From contig NZ_DASTAT010000014.1 of NCBI RefSeq assembly GCF_035712445.1, positions 1 to 64,000 of the forward strand: a DNA stretch of 64,000 nucleotides, in the 5' to 3' direction. This document shows, piece by piece, positions 34,515 to 43,420 of this stretch (the first letter of the stretch is position 1; every line of letters begins with the position of its first letter). The notes under the pieces were generated by a model, which worked only from the letters and a program-made list of their open reading frames with translations, did no database searches and was not told where the DNA came from. This DNA comes from Oligoflexus sp. GTDB lineage: Bacteria; Bdellovibrionota_B; Oligoflexia; Oligoflexales; Oligoflexaceae. A program made the position numbers and the translations under genes.

Positions 34515-36038
34515 CTAGTCGCTCACAATGACATCCCTTTGAATGCCATATTTTTTCATAAGCCGGTGCAGGTAAGCCCGCTCCAAACAGAGGACCCGCG
34601 CCGCTTCGCTGACATTCCCTTTGGCACGGCCCAGGATGAAACGGATATAACTCCGGCCGAGGCTCTGGTGCAGTTCTTCCCAGGGCACGATCGCGGTTTC
34701 GTAGGCAAAACTTTCTTTGCCGCCATTGGTGGCGCTCGCGGCTTCTTCGGACGCAGTTTCGACCGTTTCGGTCCGGGGGCTCGGCGGCGGCTGGCTCGGG
34801 CTGCCTTCCGCTTTGGCCTTCGTTCCACGCAGCCTCGCCGCAAGATCGGGGATGTCCTCGATCTCCTCGCTTTCGCTCAGGATCACGACGCGTTCGAGGA
34901 CGTTTTTCAATTCGCGAATGTTGCCCGGCCAATGATAGGCGCAGATCTGCTCCATGGCCTTGGGACCGAGCACGCGGGAACCGATCGAATGCTCCTCGCA
35001 GGCGGCTTCCAAAAAGTGCTGGGCCAGGAGTCGGATATCCTCGCCGCGTTCCCTGAGAGGCGGTGATTTCAGCGTCACCACATTCAAGCGATAGTAAAGA
35101 TCTTCGCGGAAGGTGCCGGATTCAATCATGCCTTCCAGATCGCGGTGGGTGGCCGCGATCAAACGCACGTCGACCTCAATAATTTTTTCGCCACCGACGC
35201 GGCTGATCTCGCCGCTCTGCAGAACGCGCAGAAGTTTGGCCTGCACGTTCAGATCCAGCTCACCGATTTCATCCAGAAACAGGGTGCCACTGTCGGCCTG
35301 TTCAAAAAGCCCTTTTTTCGTGCGAATCGCGCCGGTAAAAGCGCCTTTCTCATGACCGAAGAGTTCACTTTCGACCAGGTTCTGGGGGATCGCGGCGCAG
35401 TTCACCTTCACCAAAGGCTGATCACGGCGCTCGGATTGCCGATGAAGACTCTTGGCAATCAGCTCCTTGCCGGTTCCGCTTTCACCCAGGACCAGGACGC
35501 GGCTATTGGTATTCGCGACCTTGCTGATCATCTTCCGCAGCTGCACGATGGGTTCGCACGCGCCCAGGATTTCCTGCCCGCGCAGAACTTCCTGCGAAAG
35601 TTTCTGATGCGCGGCCTGAATCTTATGAAAGTCGAGGCAACGGCTCAGACTGACGAGGATGCGTTCGGGCGTGAAGGGCTTTTCGATGAAGTCAAAAGCC
35701 CCCATCTGCGTGGCCTGGTAAGCCTCCTTCACCGTGCCTTCGCCCGAGATCATGATGACCCGCGAGGCAAAGCCGTGATGACTCAAAAGCTTCAGAAAAT
35801 CGAGGCCGCTGCCATCGGGCAGGCGGATGTCGAGCAGGATCGCATCGAAGGGCGGCGGATTCGAGGGGCCGATCTTTCCCACCTGAATCAAGGCCTGCGC
35901 ATAGGTTTCGGCCTCGACGATGTTCGCGCCTTCTTCGGTCAGCGCGAGGCGCAGGGCCAGACGGATATTGCGATGATCATCGACGACCAGGACTCGTTTG
36001 CCGCGGATAATATCCTTGCTCGTGACAGTCTCACTCAT
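34515..36038 (-). CDS. Sigma-54-dependent response regulator, NtrX-like
   Basis: 507 residues: receiver (about 12-130, phosphorylatable Asp in LLDIRLPDGSG, Lys in IEKPF), AAA+ domain with Walker A GESGTGKE, the sigma-54 contact loop GAFTGA and Walker B LFLDEIGEL, a linker rich in Ser/Pro (about 405-430), and a C-terminal Fis-type HTH (NVSEAARVLCLERAYLHRLM). It activates sigma-54 promoters when phosphorylated. ATGA overlap with the NtrY-like kinase shows they are partners. The 135 bp after its stop contain only a weak hairpin. Confidence 0.94.
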   Translation of the reverse strand: MSETVTSKDIIRGKRVLVVDDHRNIRLALRLALTEEGANIVEAETYAQALIQVGKIGPSNPPPFDAILLDIRLPDGSGLDFLKLLSHHGFASRVIMISGEGTVKEAYQATQMGAFDFIEKPFTPERILVSLSRCLDFHKIQAAHQKLSQEVLRGQEILGACEPIVQLRKMISKVANTNSRVLVLGESGTGKELIAKSLHRQSERRDQPLVKVNCAAIPQNLVESELFGHEKGAFTGAIRTKKGLFEQADSGTLFLDEIGELDLNVQAKLLRVLQSGEISRVGGEKIIEVDVRLIAATHRDLEGMIESGTFREDLYYRLNVVTLKSPPLRERGEDIRLLAQHFLEAACEEHSIGSRVLGPKAMEQICAYHWPGNIRELKNVLERVVILSESEEIEDIPDLAARLRGTKAKAEGSPSQPPPSPRTETVETASEEAASATNGGKESFAYETAIVPWEELHQSLGRSYIRFILGRAKGNVSEAARVLCLERAYLHRLMKKYGIQRDVIVSD

Positions 36039-37522
36039 GATGAAAGAACCTCGGTATGATGATGTTCGCTGGGTAATTGAATGCGGAATACGGTGTGACC
36101 CGGCTGGCTCGTGACGGTCAGTTCACCCTGATGGTCCATCACGATTTTCTTACAGATGGCCAGACCCAGGCCCATGCCGGGACTCGGGCCGGTATGCTTG
36201 GTGGTGTAGTAAGCTTCAAAGATGCGGCCCAGATCCTCTTCGCGAATCCCGGGGCCATCGTCGACCACATTGACGATATAATGCCGCGCGGTCTTTTCCA
36301 GCTGAACCGCGATGTGCGCCTTGCGACCGATGCTCGCTTCCGCGGCATTTTTAATCAGATTCATGATGACCTGCTTCATAAGCTGACTATCCATCATGAT
36401 CGGAGCCGAGGCAAGCTTTGTTTCCAAAACCAGGTCATGTTCCGGAAAGGCCGCCTTTTCCAGCTCCAAAAGCTTTTGGCAAAGACTTAAAAGGTCGGCC
36501 TCTTCCCAGGTGGGATCCGGCAGGCGGGCAAACTGCGAAAAGTGATCCACCATGCGGCGGAGTGCATTCACTTCCTCATGAATGATCTTGGTGGCTTCAT
36601 CCAACAGTGTTTGAAAGGCCTCGTCCTCGCCCTTGTATTTGCGCTGCAGCTGATTGACCATCATTTGGATCGGTGTCAGAGGATTTTTGATTTCATGCGC
36701 CAGCTTCCGGGCCATCGTCTGCCAGGACGCGAGTTTTTCCAGATAAAGCGTCTTGCGCCGGTTGAGTTCCACTTCATCGGCCATGGTGTTGAACTGAACG
36801 GCGATCATGCCCATTTCACCTTTAAGATTGCCTGGCAGGCGAAAGCCCGGGTCCTCTTCCGACCAGCGGCGAAACCCGCGCAGAACTTCCTGCACGTTCC
36901 GCACGTAGCGGCGCACGAGCCAGACGAGGACGAGTCCGACCAAGGAGAAGGCTCCGATCAGGATCAGTCCGTTGGTAAGGAGAAGACTCGGCGCGATTTC
37001 CTTGTCCCAGGTCGCTTCAATCAGCTCGTACTTCTGCTTCACCTGCTGCACGAGTTCAAACCTTTGCCGCACCTCACTCACCGGCACCGAGACCATGTAA
37101 CGTCCGACGCGCAGTTCCGTGCGCGTAAGCCAGGCCAGTTCCGGTCCTTCGATTTTTTCCCGCAGGAGTTCGATCTTGATGCCATCAATCGGCGCGAGGC
37201 TATTGATGTTCGCCTTCATCAGAAGATCACGAATGCGCGCTTCATTGAAGCGGCCGATAGGTTCCTCGTCGATGATGGCCTTCATCTCCAGAAGAAGCGT
37301 TTGCCGCTTCGATGTGTCCAGCTCTTTCAGGGAATCCATGTAATCGCCGAGGGCCTGATCCAGGTCCTCATCATAGGCCATGTCCGCAAGGCTATGGAGC
37401 GCCTGGCGAATGCTATTCAGGCCGCTCACATAGCCGCCGAGAATAATCAGAATGGCAAGAGCCGCCGCGCGAACCACGGTCGTCTGATACCAGGCCAGGT
37501 GCAAAGCCTTGCGTTCAGCCAC
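36035..37522 (-). CDS. NtrY-like sensor histidine kinase
   Basis: 495 residues. Two membrane segments (near 17-35 and 165-190) flank a periplasmic region of about 130 residues, followed by HAMP, HisKA (phosphoacceptor in KLAHEIKNPLTPIQMM, the NtrY form) and HATPase (NLIKNAAEAS, DDGPGI, TTKHTGPSPGMGLGLAI). I chose GTG 37522 because AAAGGAG lies six bases upstream; the frame runs back to TTG 37540. It overlaps the DUF4390 gene by 8 bp and the response regulator by 4 bp. The signal is unknown; the neighbouring barrel and DUF4390 proteins suggest an envelope link. Confidence 0.93.
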   Translation of the reverse strand: MAERKALHLAWYQTTVVRAAALAILIILGGYVSGLNSIRQALHSLADMAYDEDLDQALGDYMDSLKELDTSKRQTLLLEMKAIIDEEPIGRFNEARIRDLLMKANINSLAPIDGIKIELLREKIEGPELAWLTRTELRVGRYMVSVPVSEVRQRFELVQQVKQKYELIEATWDKEIAPSLLLTNGLILIGAFSLVGLVLVWLVRRYVRNVQEVLRGFRRWSEEDPGFRLPGNLKGEMGMIAVQFNTMADEVELNRRKTLYLEKLASWQTMARKLAHEIKNPLTPIQMMVNQLQRKYKGEDEAFQTLLDEATKIIHEEVNALRRMVDHFSQFARLPDPTWEEADLLSLCQKLLELEKAAFPEHDLVLETKLASAPIMMDSQLMKQVIMNLIKNAAEASIGRKAHIAVQLEKTARHYIVNVVDDGPGIREEDLGRIFEAYYTTKHTGPSPGMGLGLAICKKIVMDHQGELTVTSQPGHTVFRIQLPSEHHHTEVLSS

Positions 37523-38105
37523 GGTCGGCTCCTTTGACAAGAGGCGGTACGACCAGGACGGTCTGCGTACTCTCGCTTAACTTCAGATCACCGAGCATGT
37601 GCGAAAAAAGTCCGCGCATCACACCCGACTGCTGCTGGATGAGCCAGCTGCGGACATCCTGGGCGAATTCATTCGAAACCTGGGAAATATCCAGACGCAC
37701 GTCCAGCCGCGCGCCCCGGCTCGCGATCTGCGCGATATTGCTTTGACTGCTGATGTCGGCCTGCAGGCAAAGGTCGGTGTACTGCTGAAAACTCTTCAAG
37801 GAATTTTCCTTACGGAGTTCCAGAAAATGCAGGAGCGCGAATTTTTCTTCCCAAAGATCGAACTTGATCGTGCATTCAGAAATGAAAACCAGAGTGCGCC
37901 GCACATCATTGTCGATCCAGCGGACTTCAAGATGGCTGAAGGTGGAAAAGCCGGAATAAAGGAGCTTTTTCTGCTGCTCGGTCAAGGACTCGGCAAGGTT
38001 GATGCGAAGGCTCTGTCGATCCTTGCTGCTTTCCCAATGGGCTTTGATATCCGCCCAGGCCGAGCCCGAGACCAGAAAAAGCCAAAGAGCGAGAATGCGC
38101 ATCAT
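37515..38105 (-). CDS. Exported DUF4390 family protein
   Basis: 196 residues with signal peptide (MMRILALWLFLVSGSAWA). The mature part (DIKAHWESSKDRQSLRINLAESLTEQ) fits the DUF4390 pattern, a family known to sit beside NtrY-like kinases. The role is unknown. ATG 38105 is chosen because AGGAG lies eight bases upstream and the ATG overlaps the stop of the barrel gene (ATGA). The 3' end overlaps the kinase start. It may present a periplasmic signal to the kinase. Confidence 0.8.
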   Translation of the reverse strand: MMRILALWLFLVSGSAWADIKAHWESSKDRQSLRINLAESLTEQQKKLLYSGFSTFSHLEVRWIDNDVRRTLVFISECTIKFDLWEEKFALLHFLELRKENSLKSFQQYTDLCLQADISSQSNIAQIASRGARLDVRLDISQVSNEFAQDVRSWLIQQQSGVMRGLFSHMLGDLKLSESTQTVLVVPPLVKGADRG

Positions 38106-39274
38106 GGCTCCCACTCCTGTTCCAGCACATCCTTCATGCTTTCCGGGAGGGTGCGGAAGGCCAGCGCGATATCCGCGATCAGCCCGGCGCTATGAAAACG
38201 CAGGCCAAGCCGAGCCTCGCGACCTTCATAACGGTAGTCCTTGTAATGATCCGCGCCATGCGTGAACTGCAGATAGATGCCAGGATCCGAGGCCTCATCC
38301 AGAATGGGCAGCGGCTGTTCCCAGCGGAGCGATCCGCGATAGCTCAACGATTCAAAGCCTACGCTCAGACCCTGCACCTGCGCGGTGAGCATCGACTGAC
38401 CCCAAAGCCCTTCGGTCACCGCGCCTTCCAGCTCGTAGCCCATTTTATGAAAGCCCTGGCTGTTCAGAATCACCGAGGCCCCATAGGCATAACCCTCGCT
38501 CGGGCGGAAGCTCAAAAGTCGATTTTCCCGATAAAGGCCGACTTTGGGTCCGATCAAAGTGCGCGGAAAACCGGGTAGCGAAAAACGCTCCCCGCGATTG
38601 TTCATGTAAATCGCGAGACCATACTGCAGCCGCGTGCCATTGTCCTGATCAAAGGTCCAGTAGGCCTGGCCGCGCGCGCCGAAACCGAGGATATCGAGGT
38701 ACCGCGCCTGCGCATCAGCGGCTTCCATGCGCGCATCGAACTGCACGCTTTCCTTTGAAAAACGAGGGAAACCGTAAGCGACGTGAAAGCCGCGCATGAT
38801 TCCCTGGCCATCGTAATCGACGGCGGCCGAGGCGCGATGCAGGGAATTAAAAAGATTGCGGCTGATGATCTGCGCGCGGGCGCTCAAAGGATTGAATTCG
38901 CCGCTGAACTGATCCGAGGCCCCTTCATCCTGGGTCAAACCCAAGGATCCGCCCCAGGCCCAGGTGCCGAAGACGCCGGGGTCATCGACGAGTTCGATTT
39001 TCAGACGGGCCTCGCCAGGATTCTGGCCTTTGGAAAGGAAAAACTGGACGGATTGAAAAAGTCCGGTGCCCAGGAGGCGATTGCGATCGGCGGTCAATTC
39101 CTCTTCGGTGACCGAAACACCGGGCGTCAGATGCAGCTCGCGCTCCAAAAAAGCCGTCGGAAGTCTCTGGCTGCCTGTGACATCCACGTTCTCGAGTAAA
39201 AGACGGCGTTCCGCCGCCAGACCGGATCCAGCCAAAAATCCCGGCAGGATCAGGACGCACAAGGCTTTGAGCAT
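38102..39274 (-). CDS. BamA/TamA-like outer-membrane protein with one POTRA domain
   Basis: 390 residues. Signal peptide (LIPGFLAGSGLAA region: MLKALCVLILPGFLAGSGLA) then one POTRA-like domain (about 25-100: LLENVDVTGSQRLPTAFLER ... NRLLGTGLFQSVQFFL), then a beta-rich barrel of about 280 residues with aromatic/Gly strands. BamA has five POTRAs and a longer barrel, so this is a short relative, perhaps secretion or assembly of one partner. The last residue is Pro, not the usual aromatic. The start at 39274 gives a clean signal. It is coupled to DUF4390. Confidence 0.8.
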   Translation of the reverse strand: MLKALCVLILPGFLAGSGLAAERRLLLENVDVTGSQRLPTAFLERELHLTPGVSVTEEELTADRNRLLGTGLFQSVQFFLSKGQNPGEARLKIELVDDPGVFGTWAWGGSLGLTQDEGASDQFSGEFNPLSARAQIISRNLFNSLHRASAAVDYDGQGIMRGFHVAYGFPRFSKESVQFDARMEAADAQARYLDILGFGARGQAYWTFDQDNGTRLQYGLAIYMNNRGERFSLPGFPRTLIGPKVGLYRENRLLSFRPSEGYAYGASVILNSQGFHKMGYELEGAVTEGLWGQSMLTAQVQGLSVGFESLSYRGSLRWEQPLPILDEASDPGIYLQFTHGADHYKDYRYEGREARLGLRFHSAGLIADIALAFRTLPESMKDVLEQEWEP

Positions 39275-39284
39275 GGAGGCTACC

Positions 39285-40013
39285 TTATTCGGGCATCTCG
39301 GCGTTGTGATAGACGTTCTGAACGTCATCATTGTCTTCCAGCCAGTCGATCAGCTTTTGCATCGACAGGGCCTTGTCACTATCCAGCGCCGTATAGTTTT
39401 CCGGTACGCGCATGATGTCCGCGACGTCCGCTTCCAGTCCCATCTTATCGAGGGTCTCTTTCAAGGCATTGAAAGCGTCCGGCGCGCAGATGACTTCGAC
39501 CGCATCCTCGTCTTCTTTCACATCCTCCGCACCCGCTTCCAGAGCGACTTCAAAGAGCCTGTCAAAGTCTTTGACCTTGCCGCGCTGATAAACGATCGTT
39601 CCTTTCTTATGGAACTGGTAAGCGACAGAACCTTCGGTGCCGAGGTTGCCACCGAATTTGGTAAAGGCGTGGCGCACGTCGGCCACGGTACGGTTGATAT
39701 TATCAGTCAGACATTCAACCATGACAGCTACGCCACCTGGACCGTAACCCTCGTAAACCTTTTCCACGTACTGTTCGGCTTCGAGTTCTCCGGTTCCTTT
39801 TTTAATGGCGCGTTCAATATTGTCACGGGGCATACTGTTCGAGCGGGCTTTCACGACAACTGTGCGCAGGCGCGCGTTGCTTTCCAGATCACCACCACCC
39901 AAACGGGCCGCCACCGTAATTTCCTTGGCCAGCTTTGTGAAGATTTTCCCGCGTTTGGCGTCCTGAGCGCCCTTTCGATGCTGGATATTTTTCCACTTAC
40001 TATGGCCTGCCAT
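39285..40013 (-). CDS. yebC: YebC/TACO1 family protein
   Basis: 242 residues, normal length. Hallmark start [20 protein letters not shown], then [13 protein letters not shown] and [15 protein letters not shown]. Family members bind DNA or help ribosomes on difficult (proline-rich) stretches. Here it is the second gene of the leftward cluster, with GGAGGAC upstream of the ATG and 10 bp to the barrel gene. No ruvC/ruvAB genes, its common neighbours, are adjacent. Confidence 0.96.
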   Translation of the reverse strand: MAGHSKWKNIQHRKGAQDAKRGKIFTKLAKEITVAARLGGGDLESNARLRTVVVKARSNSMPRDNIERAIKKGTGELEAEQYVEKVYEGYGPGGVAVMVECLTDNINRTVADVRHAFTKFGGNLGTEGSVAYQFHKKGTIVYQRGKVKDFDRLFEVALEAGAEDVKEDEDAVEVICAPDAFNALKETLDKMGLEADVADIMRVPENYTALDSDKALSMQKLIDWLEDNDDVQNVYHNAEMPE

Positions 40014-40037
40014 CTTAGTCTTGTCCTCCTGCCCGAC

Positions 40038-40817
40038 TCAATAGCGGAAGTGTTTGATCTTCTCGCCCTTTCCTTCGATATCGGTCATTGCTTTTATGCC
40101 AATGTCGATATGAAGGTCAACAAATTGTCCGCTGACCTTACGATCGCTTTCTTCGGTCTTCACCCCTTCCGGAGTCATGGGTACGTCGGATACCAAAAGC
40201 AAAGCGCCGCGCGAGATTTCATTGGCAATGCCGCAGGCAAAGATGGTGGCCGTTTCCATGTCGATGCCGATGGCCCGGAGTTTTTGCAGCCTGTGTTTGA
40301 AATCGTCGTCGTGCTCCCATACCCGGCGGTTGGTTGTGTAGATCACGCCTGTTCGATAATCGAGACCAGCTTCGACGATTTTTTCCGACACGAACTTATG
40401 CAGTTTGAAGGAAGGCATGGCCGGGATTTCTTTGGGCAGGTAATCGTCGGATGTGCCCTCGCCCCGGATCGCGGCGATGGGCAGAATGAAATGTCCGATT
40501 TCGGTGGTATCTTTCAGACCGCCGCATTTCCCTAGGAAAAGAACGCCCTTGGGTTTGATGGCGCTCAGAAGGTCCATGACGGTGGCGGCATTGGCCGAGC
40601 CGATGCCGAAGTTGATCATGGTGAGGTTTTTCCCATCGGAACAGGTCTGCATCGGCCGATCCAGTCCTTTGATGGGTTGATTAAAACGAGCCGAAAACCG
40701 CCGAACATAATCAGAAAAGTTCGTCAGCAGGATGTACTTGCCAAACTCTTCCAAAGCCGTTCCAGTGTAGCGGGGGAGCCAATTGCCAACGATGTCCTGT
40801 TTGGTGCGAAGTGCCAT
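40038..40817 (-). CDS. amn: AMP nucleosidase (short form)
   Basis: 259 residues of the nucleoside phosphorylase superfamily. Motifs INFGIGSANAATVMDL, FLGKCGGLK, AAIRGEGTSDDYLP, TTNRRVWEHD and AIGIDMETATIFACG match the short AMP nucleosidases that split AMP into adenine and ribose-5-phosphate, without the N-terminal regulatory domain of the E. coli enzyme. The alternative, a nucleoside phosphorylase, is less likely. It opens the leftward cluster; the divergent UbiB-like gene lies 175 bp away, so the gap must hold both promoters. Confidence 0.85.
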   Translation of the reverse strand: MALRTKQDIVGNWLPRYTGTALEEFGKYILLTNFSDYVRRFSARFNQPIKGLDRPMQTCSDGKNLTMINFGIGSANAATVMDLLSAIKPKGVLFLGKCGGLKDTTEIGHFILPIAAIRGEGTSDDYLPKEIPAMPSFKLHKFVSEKIVEAGLDYRTGVIYTTNRRVWEHDDDFKHRLQKLRAIGIDMETATIFACGIANEISRGALLLVSDVPMTPEGVKTEESDRKVSGQFVDLHIDIGIKAMTDIEGKGEKIKHFRY

Positions 40818-40992
40818 CAGGTAGAATCCCTTTCCTTATGAGGCGCCGTGTCCTGGGAAATTTTGATCCCGTGACCAGTGCCGGGGCTTATGTGCTATTA
40901 TATTCTTGAAATCAATGCTGAGAAAACAGCAAGTTTAAGAGCCAGCCGCAGTCTCAGCTGCTCTGTGTGCCGACTCGATATGAGGAGTCTTT

Positions 40993-42444
40993 GTGAAAAC
41001 AAATGCTGCCAAGTCTTCCAAGGGTTCGCGATCTTTTCCCTTTGGTGGGCCGAGTGAACATCTGGCGTTGGCTCGTGAAATTTCATGTCTTTACAAGAAG
41101 TTACTATACTCTGGCGGCATTGCCTTGCCGCTGCGGGTCTCCAGGGCTTTCCTGAAAGAACCCGGCATAGATCCGATCTGGTCCGAAAAACGCATCCTGG
41201 AACTCGTTGGTGATGTGGCCCTTTCGTGCCTCGATGGGCTGGGTCCTGTCTATGGCAAATTGGGTCAGATTGCCCTGAGCCGTCTCGATGAAGAGGGTCA
41301 GGAGCTTGCACAGAAGATGCAGCTGACCCGGCTCTATGGTGCATGGCCGGCCATTCCTTTTGAAACTGTGGAAGCCATTCTGGATACCGAGATTCCGGAT
41401 TGGGCTCAGGAATTTGTCGTCGAACCCTATCCGCTCGGTGTCGCATCCATGGCCCAGGTCCACGCGGCCACGGATGAAGAGGGCCGTGAATGGGTGATCA
41501 AAGTCATCAAACCCGAATCACGCCGTCGTCTGGAAGAAACTCTCCAGGCCCTTGAGCAGATCGTGACGCTGACCTCGCCTTTGAAGCTGACGTCGGTCGG
41601 TGCCAAAACCATACGTGAACTTCAGGATTTGATCAAAAGCCTGCGCCGTGAGGTGCAGCTTGATCTTGAAAAGAAAAATCTCGATCGCATGCGGGAACGT
41701 CTCGATGCGAAAAAGCAGCAGGTTTTGCGCCTACCGAACACCTTCGATCGTTTCTGCACGCCGAACGTCATGGTGATGGAACGCTTCCGCGGTTCGTCCC
41801 TGGTCGATGTCGTGGAAGGTCGCGTGACTCTGAACGCTGAGCAGCGCAAAAAACTCGCGCGCCGTCTTCTGCAGGAACTTTTGGTGCAGGTTTTCGAGAT
41901 CGGTCTTTTCCATGCCGATCCTCATGCCGGTAACCTTATGCTGCTTGAAGACGGCTCGGTTGGACTCTTCGATTGGGGTTTGACCGGCGAGCTGCGCGAC
42001 ACGGATCGTCGGCATATTTCCGGTATTCTGAAGGCCCTTCTGATGGCTGATATGCAAAGGCTCGTCGATGTTCTGATCAGTATCGGCGAAGAGCACGATG
42101 TGCAGTGCAGCCGGGCCGAAGTCGAAGCCGAGCTGCGCAAAGTCTCGACTCTGATTCAGGAGCACAAAGCCGCGGGCACGCAGGCTTCGATGGAAGAACT
42201 GCTGGAGGCCGCGCTGCGCGGTTCGGAGAATCTTGGGATTCCCGTGCCCGATGGGCTTTTGATGATGGCCAAGAGTCTTCTGACGATCGAAGGACTGGCG
42301 CGCGGCATCGACCCTGAAGTCTCGTTTGCGAGGGCCGCAGGGCCTGTGCTTCTGCGGGCCGCCCGTCCCAACCTCAAAGAGGTGATCGGCATGGGTCGCC
42401 GACTGCCCCATCTGGTGAAAAAAATATTTGCCAATGCATCGTGA
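40993..42444 (+). CDS. UbiB/ABC1 family atypical kinase
   Basis: 483 residues, GTG start with AGGAG five bases upstream. Family motifs: KLGQ in GPVYGKLGQIAL, Ala-rich loop ASMAQVHAA, catalytic HADPHAGNLMLL and metal site LFDWGLTGEL (DFG replaced by DWG). UbiB relatives act as ATPases in ubiquinone or lipid metabolism at the membrane. The usual pair of C-terminal membrane helices is not evident, so it may be peripheral. The next gene overlaps its 3' end by 11 bp. Confidence 0.9.
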   Translation: MKTNAAKSSKGSRSFPFGGPSEHLALAREISCLYKKLLYSGGIALPLRVSRAFLKEPGIDPIWSEKRILELVGDVALSCLDGLGPVYGKLGQIALSRLDEEGQELAQKMQLTRLYGAWPAIPFETVEAILDTEIPDWAQEFVVEPYPLGVASMAQVHAATDEEGREWVIKVIKPESRRRLEETLQALEQIVTLTSPLKLTSVGAKTIRELQDLIKSLRREVQLDLEKKNLDRMRERLDAKKQQVLRLPNTFDRFCTPNVMVMERFRGSSLVDVVEGRVTLNAEQRKKLARRLLQELLVQVFEIGLFHADPHAGNLMLLEDGSVGLFDWGLTGELRDTDRRHISGILKALLMADMQRLVDVLISIGEEHDVQCSRAEVEAELRKVSTLIQEHKAAGTQASMEELLEAALRGSENLGIPVPDGLLMMAKSLLTIEGLARGIDPEVSFARAAGPVLLRAARPNLKEVIGMGRRLPHLVKKIFANAS

Positions 42445-43399
42445 CGATCACGCCGCTTTTTTTCTGCTGATGATCCTTCTTGCCAGCCCGGTTCGCGCTG
42501 GCGAGGGGCCGCTGCTCACCCGCTCCGAAGCGGTTGGTCAACTCTTCCGACTGAATCCACCGCTGCAGAATCCCGAACTTTTGCCCGCAGGCCGCATCGA
42601 CTTCGCCGCCTCGCGCACCTATGCCAACCTTTGGGCGCGTGATAAACGCTACGTGGTGGACGGCGAAATCGTCGACGATCAGGCGCGCTTTGCCATCGGC
42701 CTGGGGGCGAACCTTCAGGCGGCTTTTGGCTTCTCTTCCCGTCGCTTCGTGCAGGCCGACACCGATCAGATCGCCATCAGCTTTCATGATCTTTTCCGCA
42801 TCGGCCAGGACGGTCGCCTGCAGACCGGCAAGCATCACACGCGCTTTGTCATTCCCGACTACAATCTTCAGTATAATCGCGACAACCTCGATCGCACCTT
42901 CAGCGAACAGGCGACTTTCGATCTGAGCTACGCGTTTCTCACAGCGGCGCGGCACGGCTGGGACCTGACCGCGACGGTTCTCGCCGCCTACGAAATGGCA
43001 AGCTTTTCCCCCTATTCCGCGGGTTCGGTGGATCGCGGCCTCATTCTGAGCGCGCTCTATCCCAGCTCGATCTTCAGATACTTTGCCAATTTGCGGCAGC
43101 TATTCTTTGATAAGCGTAAGGATGTGCGCGTCGGCACGCGTTCAGAAAATCGCGGCTTTGCCTTGGGCCTGATTTATCCGCTGCCAGAAACGCAGGAGCT
43201 TATTTTTCAATTCATGAATAATCAGCCGGTCTTTCGCGATCTGGGTCAGCTCAGCCGTAACTCATATGAATGGCAGCTCGGCTATCGCTATCGCTTTGAG
43301 GCTGTGACGCTGGAGGCGGCGGTGATCGAGAATATTTTCTGGCTTTATAACAGCCCGGACTGGGGTTTCAGTCTCGGGCTGCATGCACCCGTGAACTAA
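42434..43399 (+). CDS. DUF3187 family exported protein (probable outer-membrane barrel)
   Basis: 321 residues with signal peptide (FFLLMILLASPVRA). The N-terminus of the mature protein (GPLLTRSEAVGQLFRLNPPL ... LPAGRIDFAAS) and the following strand pattern match DUF3187. Many Phe/Tyr/Leu alternations suggest a beta-barrel. Function is unknown. ATG 42434 overlaps the UbiB-like stop, so it is coupled to it; a TTG two codons earlier is possible. A weak hairpin region separates it from the convergent lipoprotein gene. Confidence 0.75.
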   Translation: MHRDDHAAFFLLMILLASPVRAGEGPLLTRSEAVGQLFRLNPPLQNPELLPAGRIDFAASRTYANLWARDKRYVVDGEIVDDQARFAIGLGANLQAAFGFSSRRFVQADTDQIAISFHDLFRIGQDGRLQTGKHHTRFVIPDYNLQYNRDNLDRTFSEQATFDLSYAFLTAARHGWDLTATVLAAYEMASFSPYSAGSVDRGLILSALYPSSIFRYFANLRQLFFDKRKDVRVGTRSENRGFALGLIYPLPETQELIFQFMNNQPVFRDLGQLSRNSYEWQLGYRYRFEAVTLEAAVIENIFWLYNSPDWGFSLGLHAPVN

Positions 43400-43420
43400 G
43401 GATCTGTTCCGCATAAACCC

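Noticed and set aside
39066..40535. 489-residue rightward open frame over yebC and the AMP nucleosidase
   Set aside because: It crosses two well-conserved leftward genes and has no domain of its own.
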